From Takakia lepidozioides (Eukaryota > Streptophyta > Takakiopsida > Takakiales > Takakiaceae), in the NCBI GenBank assembly GCA_030704615.1, contig CM060731.1, positions 62,168,756 through 62,228,755 on the forward strand: 60,000 nt of DNA, in the 5' to 3' direction. Below are positions 34,091 through 45,097 of this stretch, one piece after another. The notes below the pieces were generated by a model. That model searched no databases, had not been told where the DNA came from, and saw only the letters and a list, made by a program, of their open reading frames with translations. A program made the position numbers and the translations under genes. Each line of letters opens with the position of its first letter. Within the stretch, counting starts at the first letter, position 1.

Positions 34091-37000
34091 AGAGAGAAAG
34101 AGAAGAAGATATTTGTGATGTCTGTGTGGGAGGGAGACAGATGGACAGATGTAGATTTTCAAATGTGGGTTTCCCTCAGGATGATAATTTTTGTCTCTCT
34201 GGTTCTTCCTTCAGTTATAGCATCTTGACCAAAACCCACAACTGCAGGAGCAAATGGGAGATTCTCTGCTGGAGCAGACATTGGATTTTTGCAAAACCAA
34301 AAACCTGGTAATTGCACAATGTGCTCTTTCTCCTTTGTATTGTGTGTCAATGAAATTCTGTGTCTGTGTGGACTCACGGCTAACCAAGTTTGGCAGGAAT
34401 TAAATGCCACATTTCTTGATTGAAATTCAGTGCTGTTGGATCCTGCAGAAACAACTGCTCCTTGCTATAAACTCTTCGTTGTTGCTCATCGACATTGTCT
34501 GGCCATGTGTTAGTGGTTCAGAGTTTGTGTTGGTTTTTCATCCAATTTGTACATGCATTTTCAATGGTAGAGAACCAAGCGAGCAGACATCAGCATTACA
34601 TACCTGGATCATATCTGTTCAATAAGGTCATTGAAGGTACCCCATAATTTGCCCAAAGGGAATTACTGCATAGTTTTCTTTTTGGAAGGTTTCAGCACTC
34701 ATTGGCAAGGAAATCAGCTGTGGTCAGGTTGGGTATCTAGTAAACCGCTCCGTATTGACAGTTCAGCATCTATGCAACAGGGGGCCCAAAGCCAGCTGTG
34801 GCAGTAATTGAAACATTTGCACTTGGTGGTGGTTTGGAGCTAGCCATGGTAAACAGACACTTGTCTTTCATGTCAGTCAAGATTATGTTGGTTTGATGTT
34901 GAAATTCCTGTAAAAACAAGCTGTCTTTCACAGTCTACTAAGCCTTGCCATGTGCATCCTCCTTTTGCCCTGGTTAGTATGGGACTCTATACCAGCAGTC
35001 AACTTTAAATTAAAGGCCTCATGCAAATGGGATCCTTTATTTGTGTCATCCAGTTCAAGTGAACAGCACTGTCTGTTTAATCAGAGGATGAGCCAAGTTT
35101 TTGTTTTGTTGCTCAAGCATAGGTATTTACGTGGACACGCCTTCCTTGATTTGGCTGGTCGAAACTCCTCCAACTAGTCGTATATAGCCAACAGTTGATG
35201 CATGTCACCAAAAATTGCAATCATATCCCAAACATATTCTGTCTAATCTTCGAGGTCTCATGCAGAATCTATGTTAGTGGGGCAATGAAAAACCATGATT
35301 TGCCAGCCTATCCTTCCACTTGGGGGCACCCTCCTTGTCCCTGCCATCTTGCTCGGGCCACAGGTTTGGCACTGTCTCAATCCAGACCAAGAGCACAACA
35401 TTGTCTGTTCCTCTCAACTTCAATCAAGGGAGGACTGAATGTCTTCTGTGTATGTCAATTCCTGCTAGTCTTCTTATTCTTATGAAACTGCCCTGCTATT
35501 TCGACCATTTTGTAGAAATCTGTCTTCTTTCTCTTCTCCCTTTTGTCTGGTGTGTCAAAAGTGGTACGAAGGTCCATAAAAGTAACTGAAGAAAGAAGAT
35601 TATTGTTCTGTTTCTCTTACAGGCTTGCCATGCACGCATTGTTACTCCTAAGGCACAATTAGGTCTTCCAGAGCTTCAGCTTGGCATTATTCCAGGCCTC
35701 GGTGGTGAGAACCTCTTCTCAGATCTTGCATGCTTGGTTTTTATGCTTTCATAGTGACATGTTAGAACCACATTGTAACTCTGTCCTAGGTGAGTGTATT
35801 GTAGCCCAGGACATATTGTTTGATCAGAGGTTAATCCCGGGATATCATGATGGCAATCACAGGTGTCCCAGAGAGAAGATGGCATGCAATGCCTGAACTT
35901 TGTTCTGTATTTTTTGTTTATTAGGTCTCTCAAGTTTTGAAATGGTGGTTTGTAGGTTTGGTCTGCTGTTAACTTGGGGGTGTTGTGTTTGTGTAATGGA
36001 AGGCACACAACGGCTCCCTCGCCTTGTCGGGCTCCGTAGAGCTCTTGATATGATGCTGGTGTGCTTTTCCTTCCCTTATTCCACATTCCGTCTCATGAGA
36101 TGGACCTGTATGTGGTTTGCCTCAGCATTAGATTGCACCCATGCTTTGTGCAATGTCTTTATCTACGTGATTTTATTCTCTGTCAATGAATTGTTTTATA
36201 ATATTTCAAGAACTTAGATTGTTGGTTTGAGGCGTGATTGCAGCTTGCTTGGGTTGCCTTCTTGGGCTTCACTTGCGTTCCAAGGCTGTATTGGTCAAAG
36301 GAAGTCTGATGAGGCCAGCATTGATGGAATACTGGCATTTATGGCAATGCAGATGGTGAAGTTGTTGTCCTCTGAGGAGGCAAACAAGGTAGGGTTGATA
36401 GATGCTGCTGTCCCCCTTGAGGAGTTGGAATCTGCAGCATGTAAGTGGGCATTGGAGATAGCCTCAGGCAAGCGCCCTTGGCGACGGTCACTTGAGTTGA
36501 CAGATCGCATTGGCTCCCAAGATGAGGCCCTCAACGTGGTTAAACAAGCAAGAGCAGATGTGTAGAAAACTTATCGAAATGTGCCCCACCCCTTTCTGTG
36601 TTTGGATGCAGTAGAAGAAGGCATCATCAAAGGGGCACATGCTGGCACCCTGAAGGTTTGACTGAATCATCCAGATGTTTTTTTTACAGTGACTATGGAG
36701 GATGTGTCTGTCTAGTATTGGGAAGACAGCAAAGTATATACCATGAGGTTGGGTCTCGTCTACTTTTACTAGGGAGATAAATCATCTTTTCTTTCTCGTG
36801 AACAGGAATCCTAAAGGTTTGGCGGGGTGGGGGGTTGGGGGGGGGCTGTATTTTTCCTTGAAATTATGGTTTCAGTGGATTCATTCCTTTACAGCTCAGG
36901 AAGTGGTAGGATTCTTCAGCAAGCAAACCTGTTGATTGCAAACAAGTTGAACAACAATTTCGTCAAAGATTTTTTGGGTTGTGAAAATGGTTATCTGGAA

Positions 37001-37254
37001 TTCAAAAGTTGATTTTTATGATTATTCGTGGTGGCAGTTCTAGTGTACACGGGAGATTTTACATCGGTTTTGCCATGTTTGTAGGAAGAGGATATATCAA
37101 AAGATCTGGTTCTTTCTCCCACATCAAAGGGATTAATGCACATCTTCTTTGCTCAGAGGTCTGCTTTTAAGGTCTGTTCCCAATTTAGGTTTAAGCCTTC
37201 TAGGCTGAGGGTCTTACACCCTCCAAAAGTAGCCTTATGAGTCTAATTTTTCAG

Positions 37255-37390
37255 ACTTAAGCAATGTATGACATGAAATTTATAACGTCCGGGGAAAGCT
37301 AATAGAGCGTATGGGACAAAATGGAAAAAAACATGAGAGAGCAAACAAAACCAAAGCCAAGAATAAGAACTATTGTTCGAGTGATTGTGT
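37255..37390 (-). mobile_element. LINE 3' tail in a multifunctional protein intron
   Basis: A solo copy of the tail block (ATAACGTCCGGGGAAAGC...TATGGGACAAAATGG) lies between exons 8 and 9 of the multifunctional protein gene. Confidence 0.6.
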
Positions 37391-37929
37391 ATGGAAAGGC
37401 TTTCCAGGTAAGATGAAGTTTTGTTCTTCAATCAGATGTAGCACTTGTGGACATAGGAATTTGTTAAGAACTACAAAAAATATTAGCATTAGGACTTGTG
37501 AACAAAGTCAACACTTTTTCACTTTGTTAAGATCCGTCCTCTCTTCAGGGCCTGGGCCTCCTGATGACTAATTCCATCCTTACGCACTGGAATACTGAAC
37601 TTCTCAAAACAAGATGGATTGCAGAGAAAAGAAAATATTTCTTTGCCGTTAGCGTGAAGTCCAGCTGCACTGTGGCTTTGGCTTAGAATTACAGAGCTTC
37701 ACAACCATATTCTTGGATAGCAGATTCCCGGTGTGACGGACCAGGGGTTGAAGGCAAGCCCCATCAGAAAGGTGGCAGTAGTAGGAGGTGGATTCATGGG
37801 ATCTGGAATTGCAACTGCTGTTATCCTCAGTGGGATGTCTGTATATTTGAAGGAAATCAATCCAGAGGATGCACCGCATCAAAGGTAATGACCCACTTGC
37901 TTCCAAAAGTGTATTGAGTCAAGCAGCGA

Positions 37930-39765
37930 AGAGAATGTACTCATGAGATGTTGTTTGCTGTAGCCTTGTGGCCATATATCCCAGCCCAGATAAGGCGGAA
38001 CAGGCGAGAGCAGTGAGAGAGAGAATGTACTCATAAGACGTTGTTTGCGGTAGCCTTGTGGTCATTGACCCCGCGCCCAGTTTGAGCGGAACACAAAGGG
38101 ACAGAACCTACCTCTGTCAGGGGCTGACATTGGTAGTAAGACTTACCTTGGTATAAAGCATTGATCCGGGTTTTTCAGATACCCTCTAGAAATCCCTTCA
38201 CACAAGCATCAATCTGCTGTGTGTGGTTTGCCCAATAACCAGGCCCCAGAAGGGCCTAGCCTCGAGACTTTCAAAGTTGGTAAACAGAGGTACAGGCACA
38301 ATTGAGGAGAGCGTCACTCTGGTGAGAGAACCCCGGACAGTGAATCAAAAAATGAATATTGTCTGCAGGTTGCCCACACAACAGGCAATTGCACTCTCCC
38401 TTTCCTCTCTGCTTCTGTTTGCTGTTCAAAGGTAGGCTTCCTGCCCTGAGTTTAAATTTCAGTCTAGTGCCGAGAGTGGGTAGACCCTTGAGGTCATCCA
38501 TGATGTCCTCCCCCATGTCACAGTCTGGAAACAAGTTCAGGGAAGTTTTCTGCCTAACTTCATTTTCATCAGACAATTCATGGCAACAGACATGGCTTTG
38601 GACACTACAGCCTCTGAGTCAGATTTATCCAGCAGGGTCAAGACTTGCGGATCCAGATCCAGATCCTTGAGAATCTCTTCTACTCTCTTCTGCCAGGACT
38701 GGTCAATCTATACAAGGAGGGTGACAGAGAAGAACCGGGGAACTATCGTGGCATCACGCTCCTCAATGCTGTTGGCAAGATATTTGCAGAGTTATAAGTA
38801 CTCGTCTCGAGGTTGATCTGGAATCCAGAGGTTGTTTCCACGAAGGCCAAGCTGGCTTTCGGTGAAACAGGGGCCGTGTGGATCATATCTTCACTCTAAG
38901 CCAGATTATTCAGGGAAGGAAAAAAGAGGGGAAACCCACTTATGTTTTCTTCTTGGATGCCAAAAAGGCTTATGACACAGTGTGGAGAGATGGTCTATGG
39001 CTCCGCCTCTGGTCTTGTGGGATCAAGGGAAGATGTGGAGAGTTGTCCATAAATTGTATGCTCACACCAAAAGCTGTGTCACTGTTAATGGACAGAAGTC
39101 CAACTTCTTTGACATAGACCAAGGTGTAGCTCAAGGATGGGTTAAGGGTGGGTGATACCATCATACCAGCCCTTATATTTGCGGATGACTTCGCAGGCAT
39201 AGGGGAGACCCTCCAGGAGTTGATTGATTGCGCGAAGAGATACTAGTAAATGTGCAGTGGTGGCATTCAACGACAGAGGAGAGGGAGGAAATGATCTCAA
39301 GTGGCAGTGGGGTAGCCAAAGAGATTCCGGTCCTCCCTTCCTACACTTACCTGGGCGTTGAGTTTTCCTCCAACTGTAATCAGGATGCACATATTGGGGA
39401 AGTTGTTCAAACTGGCAAGGGCAAAGCGCTGGGTCTCACTAAATTTTTCCACTTCAGAGGGGTCAACTCTGAGGTTAAGAAAACCATGCTTTGTCACGTT
39501 ATTAGACCTGCGGAGTACGGATCTGCAATATGGGTTGATAACTCCAACCAGGCTAAGTCTTTAGAATCCATTCAAGTGGGGGTGCTTAAGGAGTGCATGT
39601 CAGCATGCTCCAAAACAGCCAATGTGGCTGTTCGGGGTGAGTTTTGCATCCTGTCCTTAAAGCTCCCGACGAGATGAATTCAAGGTCAGGTGGTGGGGTC
39701 AGCTGCAGCATTAATCGACTCTATATCTTGGAAACAGGACCGCCCTGTCAAACTGCTAATGACCC
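37930..39765. mobile_element. Rearranged LINE fragments with reverse transcriptase core
   Basis: A minus-strand C-terminal piece with a zinc knuckle (38576-38271) sits next to plus-strand reverse transcriptase pieces. The plus-strand pieces read FFLDAKKAYDTVWRDGLW (38878-39117), FADDFAGIGE (about 39178, the catalytic YADD-type box) and YTYLGVEF (about 39345). Frames are broken repeatedly. This debris begins right after the last recognisable exon of the multifunctional protein gene. Confidence 0.75.
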
Positions 39766-40300
39766 CCTGTCGCCAGTGAAAGGGGATCATTTCAGTCTTC
39801 CAGATAAGGTTAAAGAGGAGAACTAAGGCCTTTATCATGGGATCGCCATTGTGCTTGATAAGCTCGTTGACTATGCCATCAGGTCCACCTGCTTTCTACA
39901 AGTGTTCAATTGCTTCCACAATCTCAGAAGAACTATGAGAGCGTTGTAAGCCTTTGAAATATACTCCAGTTCATCAGGGCTGTTTTGAATCGTAGGAACA
40001 CTTTTTCCAACTGTGTCCTTCCATTCATCAGAGGACTCACTGGTAGACCTAGAAGTTCTGCCAATGATACTGTAGTGGGTCTCAAAGGTTTTGACAATGT
40101 CAACCGATGAAGTCATCACTGCACCCTTAGTAGTCATCACTGCACCCTTAGTAGTCTTCAGCACTTGTACTTGCTGACAGCTTTTCGGCTTGTACAAACG
40201 TTGAAGGGCCAACCAGAATCTCTTGTCATTACCACCATGGTGGTTTGAATTTATTTCACTGTATAACTTGTCCCAGTATAATTTCTACTGAGACCTTACA
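39766..40300 (-). mobile_element. LINE fragment, region upstream of the reverse transcriptase core
   Basis: A minus-strand frame (40212-39871) reads LQRLYKPKSCQQVQVL then VKTFETHYSIIGRTS, like the linker between endonuclease and reverse transcriptase in plant LINEs. It contains a short tandem duplication (TTKGAVM twice). Confidence 0.5.
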
Positions 40301-41289
40301 AGCTAATTGATATCTTTACGGATCTGGTAGTACCTCGCCCACAATTCATGCAGCACCCTATAGGTTATTCTACCCTGCTTCCTTCCTTTTGGCTTCCATC
40401 TGAGCTCTAGAGGGCAGCAAACATTAGCTATCAAATCATTCCTCTTGCCTTGTCCTAATGCTTACTTGACGCCGGCGCAGATCTCTCTCAATAAGGCCCT
40501 GGTTAAATTTAGGAAATCTTTGATGCCATTGGGCATGTGAACGTGTTTAACACATTGGACTTGGGATCTAGTTACCACCAATTGCCAATCAAAGAGAGGA
40601 TAATTTGAATCGACTTAATGAGGGTCCAATGTCGCAATTGTATATCCCAACAATAAAATAATTATGTATGTCTATACATATACATATGCATATGAATTCA
40701 TGGGTACGATATGTATATGCGTGTGAAACATGTAGGCATGACCATATAATGAATAAGTCCTGGAAATGAACTAGTGGGAACAAGTGGGTTGTTAACAACA
40801 TAGTTGTTCCTGAACAAGTGGGTTAACAAAGATGAAAGCATATTTGGAAGATGCTTTTATTTGAAGCATCTTTTTGTGATTCAGGTTGATATTGTTAGGG
40901 GTGTAGACGCACCCTGAATTCGTGATGCTTTACGCAGAGCTTCATTGCAATATAGGATAGAGTTGATGTCTCATCAGTTATGAAACAATACTCTCTGGTG
41001 TTCTTCCTCTTTTCATTGTGCTTCTTCAATGTGACCTTCCTTGATACCTTGTCGTGGTTCAAGCTCTCCTTTACCTTGCATGTGGCTATGTTGTATTATC
41101 ACTCCAAAGTAAGTTCTGAGTTCACCCGGCTCACATTGATATACAATTTTCTGAGCATGATGAATTGTGATGGGTTCCACCATCAAAGTGTTAAGAATCT
41201 CGTTGTTGGTATGATGTCCTTGGAAGTTTGAAACTGAGAGGAGGTGTAACCCTACAGCTGACTGTGTGCTTATGTTCTTTAAGCAACAT
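40301..41289. other. Gap without recognised genes
   Basis: A TATATG/CATATG-rich tract lies near 40660-40730. Nothing else is supported. Confidence 0.4.
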
Positions 41290-42118
41290 GAAATTTCATG
41301 TGAGTTTCAAGTGCAGGTGATTGCATGCCCTTGTGCACTTGGCCTTGCGACCCCGACAGCTGTTCTGGTATGCATAAAACTACCTCCAAGAAATGTACTC
41401 ATGAGATGCTGTTTGCCGTAGCCTGTACCTCCAAGGCAGAAAGATATCAAGACAGACACTTTATTATGTCCATGGGGAAGCCAGAAAGCATGACAGAAGT
41501 AAGAGAGTGGCAACTATTGATTAAGGGCAACTATTGACTAAACAACTATTGATCAAGGGATTGTCGAAGTCAACACCTCGCGCAGATATGTTGCCAAGAA
41601 AGGAATTTTCTGAGCTCAAAGAACTTATGCAACAGAGAAAAGAGAAGACAGAATCAACAGAAAAGTGAGGCCCCCAACAACTAACCAACACAACCTTGTA
41701 TTTCGAGAGCCAGAGAGAGAGAGAAAGAAAAAGAGAAGAAAGTAAACTTTATAATGTCTGAAGGCCATCCCAAAGGCCTAGGGACGCAACATCCATAGGG
41801 GGCCAGGGGGGCAATGAGAACAACAAGAAGATGACTAGAGAAAATCCATTCTTTGTAAATGCTGATGAGAAAGTTTGTGGCCGTAGGTGGGCACATCACT
41901 TGGGGCACGCAGAAGTCTGCTTATCCGGGGAGGCGACATTCTTGAGAAGGTTTCTGCCATTGACACAGTAGTGTTCGACAAGACTGGTACCCTCACTATT
42001 GGACGACCTGTGGTAACGAAGGTGGTGCCCAGCAACAGCTTGAATGATGATGGCACAGTTAATTCAGGCAATGGTGATCGGGATCCCAATCTGAGGTAGG
42101 CTATAGAAAGAGAAGAAG
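41290..42118 (+). pseudogene. PAA1-like P-type ATPase fragment, two exons with CPC and DKTGT motifs
   Basis: Exon 41317-41367 encodes VIACPCALGLATPTAVL, the ion-binding transmembrane motif of P1B Cu-ATPases. Exon 41887-42095 encodes GTSLGARRSLLIRGGDILEK and VVFDKTGTLTIG, with the phosphorylated Asp. In plant PAA1 these two segments are adjacent. The first exon and its surroundings repeat 58229-58700. The second exon is absent from the 58-kb locus, where 41722-42072 has been deleted. No exons precede it here, so this is a displaced or duplicated fragment of the gene at 50.6-58.3 kb, unless the assembly order is wrong. Confidence 0.65.
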
Positions 42119-43140
42119 AAAGAAGAACATTGTTATGTCCACAACTTCTCATCCTCATTATCCCCCTGCAAAGGCTGTGCCTTTCCCAGCCTCACTAGTG
42201 CCTCTTCCCATTCCTCCAAATCATCACAAGTGCGAAGACAAGCCCCCATGACCTCTAGGCTGAATGGAAGCCCCCCACAAGCAGCCACAACTGCCTTTGA
42301 CATCACTTCAAACTTTAGTTTTCGCTCTCCTCCGTCCACACAAGCGTGCATGCCAAAAAGATCCAGGGCTTGCTCTGGGCTGAGTTCCTCCACATCATAC
42401 TTTCCATCAACCCCCACATACTTCTCTAGAACTCCCCAGTTTCGGCCTGTCACAATTACCTTACTCCCAGTTTTCAACTGCTTGCTTAGACCCAAAGCAA
42501 CCATTTGGGCCTCAGTGCCAACATCGTCCAAAACCAAGAGCACTTTTTTATCCTTTAAACACTTCTCTATAAGCAACCGAACTCGCTCCTCATTTTGAAT
42601 GTTACTGTCATCCATGCAACCTATGTCCCGCAATAGCTGTCTCTGCATCTCCAGAACGCCACTTGATCTGATGTTTGGCAGGAAGCTGTATGCATCAAAA
42701 TCCATGCGAGCGAGATCGCGGTGTCTTGCCGATACCGCCCATCCCAACTACACCCAACTACAGTGACAGGCTTTTCTGTCTAAAGCATTTTTTGCGTGGT
42801 GAGAGTTTCTTCTGTGGGCCTCCACGATCAAACTCTTGATCACAAGACCCCCAAAGTTATGGCCAACCAGAACCATCGGGTTTCGTTTGCCATCATTCCA
42901 TGCTCTGCTGCAAAATTGCAAACTGTGAGATTGTGCTGAACACAACTGCATAACAAGGGACACCCGACGGTATGCATATGACAATATATCATGCAGTCCT
43001 TCTTATGACAGAGGATCCCCATAGATTTCCATCTCTGGAGCTGATTGCAAAACACAAGAAAGTCTATGTGCATTTTATGGAACTAGAGATGCTCCACATC
43101 AAGTTATTTCGAGCCCCCAAATTATTAAGTTATCTTTGTT
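42119..43140 (-). pseudogene. Truncated copy of the hydrolase-NB-ARC gene
   Basis: The minus-strand frame 42747-42133 reproduces the NB-ARC segment VLLVLDDVGTEAQ, KVIVTGRNWGVLE and CGGLPFSLEVMGA. It is joined directly to the hydrolase piece MVLVGHNFGGLVIK at about 42890. Compared with 46436-48430 it has lost 47050-48085, removing the hydrolase C-terminus and most of the P-loop exon, and it has no LRR. It is about 95% or more identical by eye, so the duplication is recent. It ends at the tail-like sequence shared with 58720. Confidence 0.75.
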
Positions 43141-45097
43141 TTTAACAAACACAGCGCCTGATATGTTTACTCTGATTAGAAGCTGGGCGCCAACCAGCTG
43201 GTGATCAACGACGGCTGATGCTTTCTACATGTACACCCCACAGCTTCAATGACAGAAGCTGGCTATTGAGAAATGAAATGAAATGAAATGGTGCTTTATA
43301 ACGTCGGCGGAAAGCTCATAGAGGTTATGGGACAAAATGGAAGAAAACATGAGAGGAAACAAAACCAGAACCCAAGAATAAGAACTAATGTTCTCGCGAA
43401 ACCAGAACCGGAAACAAAACCAGAACCCAAGATATACAGTATGGGTGATTATTTCGCATAAGGGTTATGGGGTTTTATTCCGTTTTGAAAACATATAGCT
43501 CTTATGACCGCGGTTTAAAAACATAAAACCGGGGGTTTGTGCTCACACCATTTCACCGGTGCTCACATTCTACCAACCCCCATTGAAAGAGAACACATAA
43601 GTATAAAGGTGATTCCCGGTGGCCTTGAGCGTTCCTTTTGCATCTTGAAATTCTTAGCTTGTGATTATCGCACTCTGTTTGGAAATGTTGTGAAGGTTCA
43701 GCTTTTATAAAGTCAACATATGTTGCCCTACCTGCGATCATCGTACTGTAGGACATTGAAAGGTCATCCACGATATCCATCTAATATTTCGCAGGTGACG
43801 ATGAGTGATTGCTTGTGGGACCGGAAGCAGTGCGCGATCTGAGCAGTTGGCCCACAATAATTCTTTTGCTTCGGATTGTCTAGCAAGAGGTGGCCGAAAT
43901 GGGCACTGGCTAGCCGGCAGATGACGAGCACTGAATTGATGGTCAGCTGCAGGTGCCTTCGTATGTTGGTTCCAAGATGTCTGGCGTCCGAGAGATGGTT
44001 TTTGAGGACAGATCCGTTGCGGGAGATGGGTCCAGAGTTTGTTAGCTTGGCAATTGGGACTCTGTGAAGAGTGATCCGTAGAGGGAGGTGGGTATCAGAG
44101 CTTCAATTAGGTGATGTGCGGTCAGATCCGGTGAAGAGCTGTGCAATTTCGTGTTGTCACAGCTGATATGCCCAACGTGGGCACCTCTCCCTTTGTACCT
44201 GACCCCCACGGCTAGTGTCCCTCTCATTCTCTTTTCTACCATTTCCTTCGAGGCGCAGAGTAGAGGAGAGATTTTATCCTTGGCAGTTGGCGCTCTGAAA
44301 CTTGATCTTGGTAAAACTACGTGAAGTTGTAAGGACTCTCTCCCGGCTATGTCTATCCTCCCCCACAACGGCCCCCTTTCTCCTCCCTCCGCCTCTTCTT
44401 TCTCTCTCGCTATCTTTCTATCTGACACTATTTGGCTTGAAGATAATGCTTCAACATTCGCTCGTCCTGGAAAGATTGTCTTTTGCCTGTTTTCCAGCAA
44501 CAGGAACACTCGAATCACCAAGATCGAAGCTTCCACTGGGGTTTGCATTAGAAACAGGTGCGAAGGATGAAGGAGAGGGAGAAGGGGGAGGTTGGGAGAC
44601 AGGCACGATGGATGCATCGCTCCTGGTGGAGTGTATCTGTGACGGTGCGTCTTCTGCTAATGTTGAGCGGTGCGGTGTTGGGCCTGTTGCTTTTCTGGAA
44701 TGCCCACATCCTCGGAGGTTGTCTGTCCAACTCTGTTCAATTCTCGATCAGCCGTGATGCATGCGAAAGAGAGTGGAGGAAACCCTTAAGCACGTAGAAT
44801 TGCTTGGTCCCTTTGCTTAGAATCTTTTTGTCAAAATTAAAAAAATTGAAGTTCTCATGTGTCTCAAGAGCAATCCCAATTCTTCATAAGTTTTTTCTTC
44901 TTTTAATTGGGACGCCTGTTCCTCTCTTACACGGGCACGCACTGACACCCAGAAACGGATGGTTACAGCAATCCCAATGCACTTGAAATCTGGAAAGTCT
45001 CTGTTGTAGTGAACTATAAACATAACATCTCAAGGCGATATTTCAGAAAGCACTGATGATTTGCTAGTAGCTATCGCCTCTCTCGTTTTACCCGTTA
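43141..45097. other. Intergenic region with a LINE tail and unrecognised open stretches
   Basis: A LINE 3' tail block lies at 43270-43400. Overlapping open stretches at 44042-44800 on both strands have no recognisable domain. I support no gene here. Confidence 0.4.

Larger units (their letters stand above)
18811..37884 (+). pseudogene. Peroxisomal multifunctional beta-oxidation protein (enoyl-CoA hydratase/3-hydroxyacyl-CoA dehydrogenase), partial and broken
   Basis: Exons recognised by homology: 18811 to about 18980 (VALVTLNKPPVNSLD-like start), 19372-19443, 34248-34307 (GANGRFSAGADIGFLQ), 34781-34848 (ETFALGGGLELAM), 35623-35704 (LPELQLGIIPGLGG), 36003-36058 (GTQRLPRLVGL), 36353-36655, 37085-37171 and 37724-37884 (RKVAVVGGGFMGSGIATA, the NAD-binding Rossmann loop). 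This is the plant MFP2/AIM1 type, which hydrates enoyl-CoA and oxidises 3-hydroxyacyl-CoA in peroxisomes. Intron 2 is about 14.8 kb and contains LINE pieces, the second ParB-methyltransferase gene and repeat R1. An in-frame TAG at 36563-36565 interrupts a conserved stretch (ARADV, stop, KTYRNVPHP). After the Rossmann loop the sequence turns into LINE debris and the rest of the dehydrogenase is not seen. So this is a pseudogene, unless the TAG is a sequencing error and the 3' exons lie farther away. Confidence 0.75.

Noticed and set aside
36559-36610. A mini-intron removing the stop in the multifunctional protein gene
   Set aside because: GT and AG exist around the TAG, but the removed stretch (KTYRNVPHPF...) matches the family's conserved sequence, so it is exon.
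43876-44800. A gene in the 43.9-44.8 kb open stretches
   Set aside because: Overlapping frames exist on both strands, with no domain, no consistent splice pattern and low-complexity content.
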